From the NCBI GenBank assembly GCA_000436255.1, contig HF990811.1:1-11173 (forward strand): DNA of 11,173 nt. Reading direction: 5' to 3'. Positions 1 through 8,500 of this stretch are shown here, in pieces (positions within the stretch are counted from its first letter, which is position 1; the number at the start of each line of letters is the position of its first letter). The notes beneath the pieces were generated by a model. That model had not been told where the DNA came from, ran no database searches, and worked only from the letters and a program-made list of their open reading frames with translations. A program made the translations under genes and the position numbers. This DNA is from Clostridium sp. CAG:1193 (GTDB lineage Bacteria > Bacillota_I > Bacilli_A > RF39 > UBA660).

Positions 1-921
1 GAAGTCTTGAAAATAAAGGAAAAAATGCTCTTTTATGTTCCGATAGTAACACCAAGCAACCCAGGATTTGTATCAATGGGTCAAAAACTAGGTAAGGTAA
101 AGTTGTTTGATTATATTCATAAATTTGGTTTTGGAGAAAAAACAGGAATTGATTTAAATGGTGAAGGAAAGGGAATACTTTTTAATGTAGGTAAAGTAGG
201 AGAAGTAGAACTTGCAACAACAGCATTTGGTCAAGGTGTATCAGTTACTCCTATACAACAAATAACAGCGGTAAGTGCTGCAATTAATGGTGGGCATTTA
301 TATAAGCCATATGTTGTAAAAAGAGTACTTGAACCAACAACTAATAGTGTTATTGTAGAAAATAATAAAACTTTAGTAAGAAATGTAATAAGTAAAAGTG
401 CTAGTAAGGAAGTAAGAAGAGCTTTAGAAAGTGTAGTTGCAAATGGTACTGGAAGAAATGCATATATTGAAGGACATAGTGTTGGGGGAAAAACAGGAAC
501 TGCACAAAAAGTTAATAATGGAGTATATATGGTTGGGAATTATATAGTTTCTTTTATAGGTTTTACTCCGGTGGATAATCCTAAGGTAATTGTGTATGTT
601 GCAATAGATAATCCAAAAGGGGTAACTCAATATGGTGGAACAGTATCCGCACCTGTTGCAAAATCGATACTTACTGATTGCATTAATATTTTAGGTATAG
701 AGGAAGATGAGAATGTTATACCTAAGAATTATAATTGGAATGATACAAAATATTATACTGTTCCAAATGTAGTAGGATTGGATAAAAAAGATGCTATAAA
801 AGAACTAAAAAACTTTACTATTACATATACTGGTAGTGGAAATATAGTAAAAGAACAAACTCCAAGTGAAGGTAGTAGGGTAAAATATGGTGGTAAAATA
901 AGGCTTTTATTAGGGGAATAA
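1..921 (+). CDS. SpoVD/FtsI-like penicillin-binding protein (class B transpeptidase), C-terminal part with one PASTA domain; 5' truncated by window edge
   Basis: This is the C-terminal half of a membrane-anchored D,D-transpeptidase that cross-links peptidoglycan outside the cell. The reading frame is open from base 1, so the start lies outside the window; the TTG at 7 is not a credible start. From about residue 19 (SNPGFVSMGQKLGK, then FGFGEKTGIDLNGEGKGILF and TTAFGQGVSVTPIQQ) it follows Bacillus SpoVD closely. The KTG active-site triad lies at codons 490-498 (GGKTGTAQ). Residues 253-306 form a single C-terminal PASTA domain (TVPNVVGL onward), as in SpoVD. The acylated Ser (SxxK motif) would be upstream. 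The first 16-17 codons do not look like the family, and the SxN motif reads P-S-N instead of S-x-N. The gene is followed by mraY, as expected for a division or cell-wall cluster. Sporulation-specific SpoVD and a vegetative division PBP cannot be told apart here. Confidence 0.9.
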   Translation, partial: EVLKIKEKMLFYVPIVTPSNPGFVSMGQKLGKVKLFDYIHKFGFGEKTGIDLNGEGKGILFNVGKVGEVELATTAFGQGVSVTPIQQITAVSAAINGGHLYKPYVVKRVLEPTTNSVIVENNKTLVRNVISKSASKEVRRALESVVANGTGRNAYIEGHSVGGKTGTAQKVNNGVYMVGNYIVSFIGFTPVDNPKVIVYVAIDNPKGVTQYGGTVSAPVAKSILTDCINILGIEEDENVIPKNYNWNDTKYYTVPNVVGLDKKDAIKELKNFTITYTGSGNIVKEQTPSEGSRVKYGGKIRLLLGE

Positions 922-942
922 ATATACAAGATAAAAAAACAT

Positions 943-970
943 TTGAAAATAATAATATATATAGTATAAT
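943..970 (+). promoter_or_regulatory. Predicted housekeeping sigma promoter for mraY-ftsW
   Basis: The -35 is TTGAAA (943-948) and the -10 is TATAAT (965-970, a perfect match), separated by 16 bases. It lies in the 71-base gap between the PBP stop and the mraY start, with no terminator in between. mraY-ftsW can therefore be transcribed both from here and by read-through. The predicted transcription start is near 977, leaving a leader of about 16 bases. Confidence 0.72.
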
Positions 971-978
971 TATTAAAT

Positions 979-983
979 GGGAG
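979..983 (+). promoter_or_regulatory. Ribosome binding site that decides the mraY start
   Basis: GGGAG lies 9 bases before the ATG at 993. The earlier in-frame ATG at 984 directly abuts this site, so it could not use it. This favours 993 as the true mraY start and removes three residues from the longest open frame. Confidence 0.6.
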
Positions 984-992
984 ATGGTATTA

Positions 993-1985
993 ATGTTGAT
1001 ACTTGCAAAATCAGTATTATCAATTATGATTGGTTTTTTAGCATCATTATTTCTAGGTGTTATAATTGTACCAATACTAAGAAAAAAACATATTGAACAA
1101 AGGGTAAGTGTTTATTTAGAGGATGCTCATAAGAAAAAAGATGGTACACCTACTATGGGTGGAATAATATTTATATTAGGAGCATTTATATCTATTTTAG
1201 CTCTTTTATTGTTAAATAAAATTGAGTTTAGCCCTAATTTATTTATAGTTTTATTTGTATTCGTCAGTTATGCTTTAATTGGCTTTTTAGATGATTATTT
1301 GAGTATTAAAAGGGGCAGTAATTTAGGACTTACTGCTATTCAAAAAATAATACTTCAAACAATTGTGGCAATAGTATTTTTCTATATATATATGAATAGT
1401 GGACATGATCCGGTTCTTGAAATATATACTTTAAATATTAAAATAAATATGGGATGGTTCTTTGGAATATTCATATTATTTGTCTTATTAGGTGGATCTA
1501 ATGCAGTTAATTTAACTGATGGATTAGATGGCCTTGCAGCGGGACTTTCTTTAATTGCATTTCTTGCAATGGGTATTATCTCATGGGGAAGTGGTTGGGT
1601 TGATGGATATGGTGATATTGCAATATTCTGTTTTGTAATAGTGGGATCTTTGCTTGCATTTTTAGTATTTAACTCATATCCTGCAAAAGTATTTATGGGA
1701 GATACTGGTTCTTTATCAATGGGTGCAACTCTTGCAACTGTTGCAATTATTACTGATCATGAAGTTACTTGGATTGTAGTAATGGGAGTATTTATTATAG
1801 AAACATTATCAGTAATTATACAAACTATTTCAGTAAAATTCTTTAATAAAAAAGTATTCTTAATGACACCATTACATCATCATTTTGAAAAACTTGGTTG
1901 GAAAGAAAATGATATAGTAAAAGCGTTTTGGGTAGTTGGATTTATATTATCTGCTGCTTGTATAGCGTTTGGAGTGTGGATTTAG
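993..1985 (+). CDS. mraY: Phospho-N-acetylmuramoyl-pentapeptide transferase MraY
   Basis: This integral membrane enzyme transfers phospho-MurNAc-pentapeptide from UDP to undecaprenyl phosphate, making lipid I, the first membrane step of peptidoglycan synthesis. The 330-residue product has the usual family length and is mostly hydrophobic helices. Family signatures in order: DAHKKKDGTPTMGGI near the N-terminus, the DD pair at residues 100-101 (LDDYLSIKRGSNLGL), NLTDGLDGLAAG at 173-184, FMGDTGSLSMGA with D237, and the TPLHHHFEKLGW loop with H295-H297. These Asp residues and the HHH motif are the known Mg2+- and substrate-binding positions. ATG 993 was chosen for its GGGAG site; ATG 984 is in frame but badly spaced. 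The stop codon overlaps the first base of the next gene, so the two are translationally coupled. Confidence 0.97.
   Translation: MLILAKSVLSIMIGFLASLFLGVIIVPILRKKHIEQRVSVYLEDAHKKKDGTPTMGGIIFILGAFISILALLLLNKIEFSPNLFIVLFVFVSYALIGFLDDYLSIKRGSNLGLTAIQKIILQTIVAIVFFYIYMNSGHDPVLEIYTLNIKINMGWFFGIFILFVLLGGSNAVNLTDGLDGLAAGLSLIAFLAMGIISWGSGWVDGYGDIAIFCFVIVGSLLAFLVFNSYPAKVFMGDTGSLSMGATLATVAIITDHEVTWIVVMGVFIIETLSVIIQTISVKFFNKKVFLMTPLHHHFEKLGWKENDIVKAFWVVGFILSAACIAFGVWI
1971..1976 (+). promoter_or_regulatory. Ribosome binding site that decides the ftsW start
   Basis: GGAGTG inside the end of mraY lies 8 bases before GTG 1985. This places the start of the SEDS protein at the TAGTG junction rather than at ATG 1928 deep within mraY. 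Confidence 0.65.
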
Positions 1986-3076
1986 TGAATAAAAAAAATA
2001 TAGATTTACTCTTATTTATAGCAGTAATAGTGCTTTCTATATTTGGGACGATTATGATTTATTCTTCTTCAAGTATATGGGCAGAATATAAATTTAATGA
2101 TCCATTTAAATATTTAAAAGCACAAACTATATTTTTAATTCTTGGAATAACAATAATGATTATAGTATCAAAAATACCTTATACGTACTATTTAGATAAA
2201 GCAAATGTCTTTTTATTCATTTGCTTTTTTCTTTTAATATTAGTAATAATACCAGGAATTGGAACAGTAAGAAATGGTAGTAGAAGCTGGTTTGGTATTG
2301 GAGGATTTGGTGTACAGCCTAGTGAAGCAATGAAACTTGCTTTAATAATTTTTGCATCTAAATATTTAAGTAAAAATAATAAATATATAAAAAGTATAAA
2401 AAAATGTATAATTCCTATATTGTCTCTTACATTATTAGTTTTTTGTCTTATTATGTTAGAACCGGATTTTGGTACAGGTGTAATTATAGTTATGTCTGTA
2501 ATAGGGCTTTTATTTATAGCAGGAGTCAATATGAAGTTTTTCTTAGTACTATTTATATTTGGAGTAATAGGTGCGACTGGTTTAATAGTAATTGCACCAT
2601 ATAGACTTCAAAGAATATTATCTTTTCTAAATCCTTGGTTAGATCCTTTAGGTAGTGGATTTCAAGCAATACAAAGCCTATTTGCAATTGGACCAGGAGG
2701 ATTACTTGGCCTTGGACTTGGTAATTCTATACAAAAACAATTTTATTTGCCAGAACCACAAACAGATTTTATATTTGCAATAATTAGTGAAGAGTTAGGA
2801 TTCCTTGGTATATTAATTGTATCTTCATTATTTTTACTAATTATTTATAGAGGCATTAGAATATCAATTAATTCAAAAGATTTATTTTCTAAATATTTAT
2901 CATTTGGAATAATATTTCAATTATCATTTCAAGCAATACTTAATTTAATGGTAGTAGTGGGTTTAGTGCCTATTACTGGAGTAACATTACCATTCTTATC
3001 CTATGGTGGAAGTAGCTTACTTATAAGTATGGCTAGTATGGGAATTATTTTAAATATATCTAGATATCAAAAATAG
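1985..3076 (+). CDS. ftsW: FtsW/SpoVE-type SEDS peptidoglycan glycosyltransferase
   Basis: This polytopic membrane enzyme polymerises lipid II into glycan strands together with a class B PBP, and such a PBP is encoded just upstream. The 363-residue length matches Bacillus SpoVE/FtsW. SEDS motifs: RSWFGIGGFGVQPSEAMKLAL at about residues 100-120, EPDFGTG with the likely catalytic Asp at D161, a long segment ending in YLPEPQTDFIFAIISEELG (E257-G272), and LPFLSYGGSS at 335-344. EPQTDF and the final LSYGGSS favour the FtsW/SpoVE branch over RodA. The GTG start overlaps the mraY stop by one base and has GGAGTG 8 bases upstream. A start at ATG 1928 would add 19 residues encoded inside mraY and is unlikely. 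Whether it serves vegetative division (FtsW) or sporulation (SpoVE) cannot be decided from this window. Confidence 0.93.
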   Translation: MNKKNIDLLLFIAVIVLSIFGTIMIYSSSSIWAEYKFNDPFKYLKAQTIFLILGITIMIIVSKIPYTYYLDKANVFLFICFFLLILVIIPGIGTVRNGSRSWFGIGGFGVQPSEAMKLALIIFASKYLSKNNKYIKSIKKCIIPILSLTLLVFCLIMLEPDFGTGVIIVMSVIGLLFIAGVNMKFFLVLFIFGVIGATGLIVIAPYRLQRILSFLNPWLDPLGSGFQAIQSLFAIGPGGLLGLGLGNSIQKQFYLPEPQTDFIFAIISEELGFLGILIVSSLFLLIIYRGIRISINSKDLFSKYLSFGIIFQLSFQAILNLMVVVGLVPITGVTLPFLSYGGSSLLISMASMGIILNISRYQK

Positions 3077-3107
3077 TATGATATAATTAAATACTTAAAT
3101 TTTAATA

Positions 3108-3136
3108 GGCACTATCTTAAGATAAGTGCTATTTTT
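3108..3136 (+). terminator. Intrinsic terminator after ftsW
   Basis: GCACT (3109-3113) pairs with AGTGC (3125-3129), extended by a G-U pair at the base and by ATC/GAT inside with one bulged A. The hairpin is followed by a T-rich run from 3132. It closes the mraY-ftsW unit 30 bases after the stop. Confidence 0.72.
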
Positions 3137-3152
3137 ATTATTTGAAAAAGAG

Positions 3153-3181
3153 TAAGTTATTAAAAGATAATAATAAGTTAT
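3153..3181 (+). repeat. Pair of 8-base direct repeats upstream of the addBA promoter
   Basis: TAAGTTAT occurs at 3153-3160 and again at 3174-3181, exactly 21 bases apart (two helical turns). The second copy ends four bases before the -10. It could be a regulator site or chance in AT-rich DNA. Confidence 0.3.
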
Positions 3182-3182
3182 G

Positions 3183-3191
3183 TGATATAAT
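3183..3191 (+). promoter_or_regulatory. Extended -10 promoter for addB-addA
   Basis: TGATATAAT combines the TGn extension (3183-3185) with a perfect TATAAT (3186-3191). No good -35 is seen at 16-18 bases upstream, which is tolerated in extended -10 promoters. The -10 ends 17 bases before the ATG, so the predicted leader is only about 10 bases and begins near the Shine-Dalgarno AAAGAGG at 3196-3202. Confidence 0.6.
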
Positions 3192-3208
3192 ACATAAAGA
3201 GGTAAATT

Positions 3209-5545
3209 ATGAACATAAATGAATTTGATAACAAAATACTTATAATTAATGATTATGAAAAAAAATCTATTTTAAAAAGAATTAATAAACTTGTTGATAT
3301 AAAGTTAATTACACTTACTGAACTTAAAAAGAAATATATTTATGACTATGATTATAAGAGCATACTTTATGTATCAAAAAAATATAACTATATACCAAGT
3401 ATAGCAAAAAAATATATTGAAAATACATATTTTATTAATGATGAATATTCTTCAGAGAAAATAAATTTTTTAAGAGAAATAAAAAATGATTTAATAAGTA
3501 ATAATTTGTTAATAGAAGATAAAATGTTTAAATCTTTTTTACATGATAAAGATATAGTTTTATATAATTTAAAATATATAGATAAGTATTACTTAAATAT
3601 AATAGATGAAATAAGTAAATATAATAATGTAACTATATATAATGATTTAAAAGAATCCAGTAAAAAAGAATTATATAAATGTAATAATAGTGAAGATGAA
3701 ATATCTTTTGTCTCTGCTAAAATATGTGAACTTATAAATAATGGGGTTAATATTAATAAGATAAAACTTGCAAATGTTAAAGATGATTATGTATATATAA
3801 TAAAAAAGATGTTTAAATTATTTAATATTCCAATTAATATTAAAAGTATGGAATCTATAAAATCAACTTTAATAGTAAAAGAATTTAAAAGTAGGTATAA
3901 CGATAATATTAGTGATGTAATGGATTATATAAAAGGTTTAGTTACTAATAAATATGAAGAATATATATATATAAGTATTCTTGATGTAGTAAATAAATAT
4001 AGAGATGCTTGTTATTTAGATGTCAAAGAAATATTATTTAATGATATAGATAATATAAAAATTAAAACTGATGAACTTAAAAATGCAGTTAATATTATAG
4101 ACTTTAATATGGGATTAATAAATGATGACGATTATGTTTTTTTAATTAATTTTAATGAAGGTGTAATACCAATAAACAATAAAGATGAAGATTATTTAAG
4201 TGATATAGAAAAATACAATTTAAATCTAAATACATCTTATATGTTAAATAAAAAGTTAAAAGAAGAAGTTATTGATACAATTAAAAATACAAAAAATTTA
4301 GTTGTTACTTATTCATTATATAAAGATAGTAATAGAATATATATATCAGGAGCATATAATGAAAATTTATTTGATATAAAAGAAAGAGTTATAAGTTATA
4401 ATTATTCAAATAACTATAACAAATTAAAATTACTTAGTGAGAAAGATGATAATAATAAATTTGGAACTATAAGTGATGATTTAATAAAATTAATAAGTCA
4501 TTATAACAATGAACCATATTTAACTTATGATAATAAATATAAACAAATAAAAAATAGTAGTATTGCTAATTATTTTAAGGATGGATTAACTCTATCTTAT
4601 AGTACAATTAATACTTATTATTTGTGTTCATTTAGATATTATTTAGATAATGTATTAAGAGTAAATAAATATGAAAAAAACTTTGATGCTGTTTTAGGTA
4701 GTATTTTTCATAAGATATTATCTGAATGCTTTATAGATGAAAATTACGATATAATTAAAAATTATAACCTTGCAATCAAAGAATCAACCTATGAATTTGA
4801 TTTAAGTGAAAAATTCTTTTTAGAAAATTTAAAAGATGAATTAATACTTATCATTGATACTATAAAAGAGCAATTAAAATATACATCACTAAAAAAATCT
4901 ATGTATGAAAAAGAAATAAGAGTTAATATAAATTCTAATGCAAAAGTAACATTTAAAGGTTTTGTTGATAAAATACTTTATGAGAAAATAGATGGAAGTA
5001 CTATTGCAGTAATAATAGATTATAAAACTGGTAATCCAACACTTAATTTAAATAACTCAATATATGGGATAGATATGCAGTTACCAATATACGTATATTT
5101 AGTTAAAAATGAGATTAAAGATGTAAGAATAGGTGGGTTTTATTTACAAAAAATATTAAGTAATATAACTGATGCTAATGAAAGAAAATCTTCATTAAAA
5201 TTACAAGGCTATTCAAACGAAGACATTGGTATTCTTGAAAAAGTAGATTCATCTTATGAAAACTCTAAAGTTATTAAAAGTTTAAAAACTACACAAAATG
5301 GTTTTTATAGTTATTCAAAAATAATTACTGATAAACAAATAGATATGTTATATAAAATAGTAGATAATAAAATAAATGAAGCTAGTAATAATATATTAAA
5401 TGGACGCTTTTCTATAAATCCAAAACAAATCGAAGATAATTTATTAGGGTGTTCATACTGCAAATATAAAGATATTTGTTATATGACATCAAAAGATATT
5501 GTTAATTTAAAGAAAATTAACGATGTATTTAGTGAGGTGGAATAA
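3209..5545 (+). CDS. addB: AddB-like subunit of the AddAB helicase-nuclease, compact form with PD-(D/E)XK nuclease and Fe-S cluster
   Basis: This subunit partners AddA (next gene) in resecting double-strand breaks for recombination; its nuclease cuts one strand. The C-terminal third carries the nuclease: C473 (YLCSFRYYL), H501 (GSIFHKIL), D587 (GFVDKIL), D604-Y605-K606 (IIDYKTG) and Q624 (QLPIY). It ends with C748-x2-C751-x5-C757. C473 plus these three cysteines is the iron-sulfur staple known from AddB. FNEGVIP at 315-321 matches the conserved core of the inactive helicase part. At 778 residues it is far shorter than Bacillus AddB (about 1,160) and RexB (about 1,090). No GxxGxGKT motif is found at the N-terminus, where Bacillus AddB has one; in its place is NKILIINDYEKKS. 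The start is ATG 3209, with AAAGAGG six bases upstream. The stop overlaps the addA start. Confidence 0.85.
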   Translation: MNINEFDNKILIINDYEKKSILKRINKLVDIKLITLTELKKKYIYDYDYKSILYVSKKYNYIPSIAKKYIENTYFINDEYSSEKINFLREIKNDLISNNLLIEDKMFKSFLHDKDIVLYNLKYIDKYYLNIIDEISKYNNVTIYNDLKESSKKELYKCNNSEDEISFVSAKICELINNGVNINKIKLANVKDDYVYIIKKMFKLFNIPINIKSMESIKSTLIVKEFKSRYNDNISDVMDYIKGLVTNKYEEYIYISILDVVNKYRDACYLDVKEILFNDIDNIKIKTDELKNAVNIIDFNMGLINDDDYVFLINFNEGVIPINNKDEDYLSDIEKYNLNLNTSYMLNKKLKEEVIDTIKNTKNLVVTYSLYKDSNRIYISGAYNENLFDIKERVISYNYSNNYNKLKLLSEKDDNNKFGTISDDLIKLISHYNNEPYLTYDNKYKQIKNSSIANYFKDGLTLSYSTINTYYLCSFRYYLDNVLRVNKYEKNFDAVLGSIFHKILSECFIDENYDIIKNYNLAIKESTYEFDLSEKFFLENLKDELILIIDTIKEQLKYTSLKKSMYEKEIRVNINSNAKVTFKGFVDKILYEKIDGSTIAVIIDYKTGNPTLNLNNSIYGIDMQLPIYVYLVKNEIKDVRIGGFYLQKILSNITDANERKSSLKLQGYSNEDIGILEKVDSSYENSKVIKSLKTTQNGFYSYSKIITDKQIDMLYKIVDNKINEASNNILNGRFSINPKQIEDNLLGCSYCKYKDICYMTSKDIVNLKKINDVFSEVE
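5534..5540 (+). promoter_or_regulatory. Ribosome binding site for addA inside the end of addB
   Basis: GAGGTGG lies four bases before the addA ATG, within the last codons of addB. Together with the TAATG stop-start overlap it indicates coupled, near-equimolar translation of the two subunits. Confidence 0.7.
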
Positions 5546-8500
5546 TGCCTAAATGGACTAAAGAACAAACTGAAGCAATAGTTAAAAGTGGAGAGAATAT
5601 TATAGTTTCTGCGGGTGCAGGAAGTGGTAAAACGGCAGTATTATCTGAAAGAGTACTTAATAAAATAGAAAATAACATTCATATTAATGAATTATTAATA
5701 TTAACGTTTACAAGAGCAGCAGCAGATGAAATGAAAGATAGAATTAGAAAAAAAATCGAAAAAAATGCTGATTTAACTAATGAACTTGATTTAATCTCAT
5801 CTTCATATATAACTACATTTGATTCATTTGCATTATCAGTTGTAAAAAAATATCATTACTTATTAAATATAGACGAAGATATAAGTATAACAGATGATGT
5901 AGTAGTAAAAATACAAAATAAAAAAATATTAGATAAAATATTTTTAGAATCATATGAAAATATTAATTTTCAAAAATTAATAAAAAAATATTGCGTTAAA
6001 AGTGATAAAATCCTAAGGGATAATATACTTTCTTTAGCGCTTAAAATAGATGGACTAGCTGATCCTTTTGGTTTTATAGATGATATATATAATAATTATT
6101 TTACTGATAATAATATAAATAAAATAATCTCATCTTATAATGATATGATAAATGATTTAAAAGATGCAATTATTTTAGAAATTAAAAATATGAGTTTATA
6201 TTTTGATGGGGGGTATATTGAAAAAGTTAATGAGTCTATTTTTAATATATTAAATGCTAGTTGTTATGATTTACATCTATTTACTACAATTAAAATCCCA
6301 CCTGTACCAAGAGGGTCTAGTGAAGAAGCAAAATGTGCAAAAGAAAAACTTAAAACAGCAGTTGATAAACTATTAACTTATGCATCTTACGGAACAATTG
6401 ATGAGATTAAAAATGATATTTTAAGCTCTAAGGAAATAGTATTTACAATACTAGATATAATAAAAAAATATTTAGATGAAACTAGTAAATATAAGATGGA
6501 TAATAATATATATACATTTAATGATATAGCAAAACTGTCAATAAAAATATTAAAAGAACATGATTCAGTAAAAGAAGAATTAAAGCATTCATTTAAAGAA
6601 ATAATGATAGATGAATATCAAGATACTAACGATATACAAGAAACATTTATACGTATGATAGCAAATAATAATGTATATATGGTTGGCGATATAAAACAAT
6701 CTATATATCGTTTTAGAGGATCTAACCCAGATATATTTAAAGAAAAGTATAATAACTATTCAAATAATATTAACGGGTATAAAATAGATTTAATAAAAAA
6801 CTTCAGATCAAGAAATGAAGTTCTTGATAATATTAATAAAATATTTTCTTTAATAATGGATTATGATTTAGGTGGTGCAGAATACTATCTAACACATCAA
6901 ATGGTTTATGGAAATACATTATATGATACAAATAAAGTAGATAATTTTAATTATAATTTTAAGGTTTTTGAGTATCTAAATAATCCTAAGGAAAGTGGTT
7001 TTTCAAATATAGAAATTGAAATATTTAAAATAGCAAATGATATTAAAGAGAAATTAAATAATAATTTTGAAGTATTTGATAAAGATAAAGGGAATTTAAG
7101 AAAAGCAACTTATAGTGATTTTGTTATAATTCTTGATAGAAGTAAATACTTTGATGATTTTAAAAGAATATTTGAATATCTTGATATACCACTTACAATA
7201 TTAAAAGATGGAAAATTAAATGCTAATACTGATATTTTATTAATTAAAAATTTAGTTGATTTTATAATAAAAATTAACAAAAAAGAATATGATATATGTT
7301 TTAAATATGATTTTATAAGTATAGCAAGAAGTTTCTTATATGAATATAGTGATGATGAAATATTTGAAATTATTACAAATAATAAAATAAAAGAAACAGA
7401 TATATATAAAGACTTAAGTATACTTAGTGATAAAATAAATGGAAGCACAAGTAGTTTAATATTTGAAGAAATACTTGATATAACAGATTTTTATAATAAA
7501 CTTAATAAAATAGGAGATTATGAAGAAGTTAATGTAAGACTTAAAACTATATCATCATTATCCTCATCACTTGGAAACTTATCATTTTCTATAATAGATT
7601 TTAAGAATTATTTAGATGATATAACTTTAAATGATGAAGATATTAAGTATACAACATATAAAAAAGAAGGAAATTCAGTAAAAATATTAACTATACATAA
7701 ATCAAAAGGATTAGAATACCCAATATGTTATTTTGCAGATTTAGATCATGAATTTAATACGCGAGAATTAAAAGATAAATTTATTATTGATAAAAAATAT
7801 GGTTTAATAGTACCTACAGATATGGAAAGTGTAGATAATAGTTTATTAAAAGAATTATACAAATATGATTTTAAGAAAGAAGAAATAGGAGAAAAAATAA
7901 GATTATTTTATGTAGCACTTACAAGAGCAAGAGAGCAAATAATAATTGTATTACCTAAAAAAGATACACAAATGCTTGAAAAAGATGATAAAGGTACTAT
8001 AGAAAGAATAAGAAGACTATCATTTAACAAGTTATCTAGTTTTATTTATTCAATCAAAGATTATTTAACAAGTTATTTTATAGATGTAAATGTAAATGAG
8101 TTACATTTAACAAAAAATTATTTGTATCCTAAAACTATTAAGAAAAATGAATTATTAAATGAAAAAGATAGTATAGATGTTCATGAAATAAATATAGAAA
8201 ATGAAATAATAGAAGAAAAACATTATTCAAAAGATTTAGGTACTCTTTTTACAAAAGAAGAGGTTAGATTAATGAAATTTGGTACTTTAGTACATGAAAC
8301 ACTAGAACTCCTAGATTTAAAAAATAAAAATTTAGAAATTATAGAAGATAATTTTATAAAAAGTAAAATAAATAAATTTTTAGAGAATAATTTATTTAAA
8401 AATATTAAAGATGCAAAAATATATAAAGAATATGAATTTATGTATGAAGATGATGATATTTATCATGGTATTATAGATTTAATGCTTGAATATAATGATC

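Noticed and set aside
1..57. Intein end interrupting the PBP before SNPGF
   Set aside because: Inteins end in His-Asn before Ser, Cys or Thr; here the preceding residues are Thr-Pro, so there is no splice signature.
424..630. 68-residue minus-strand open frame
   Set aside because: It lies opposite the conserved transpeptidase domain, has no ribosome site or family resemblance, and is a shadow of the PBP.
1928..1984. ATG at 1928 as the start of the SEDS protein
   Set aside because: It would overlap mraY by 58 bases and add 19 family-unlike residues; GTG 1985 has a well-spaced GGAGTG and sits at the mraY stop.
2188..2529. 113-residue minus-strand open frame
   Set aside because: It is antisense to conserved ftsW motifs and has no independent support.
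2404..2604. 66-residue plus-strand open frame in a second frame within ftsW
   Set aside because: It lies wholly inside a well-supported gene, has an odd composition rich in Tyr and Ser, and has no ribosome site.
3079..3087. TGATATAAT just after the ftsW stop, a possible extended -10 for a short RNA of about 40 bases ending at the 3108-3136 hairpin
   Set aside because: No -35 is present, and the product would be little more than the terminator hairpin; probably chance in AT-rich DNA.
7110..7448. 112-residue minus-strand open frame
   Set aside because: It is antisense to addA, and its hydrophobic composition is the expected complement of Lys/Asn/Asp-rich coding sequence.
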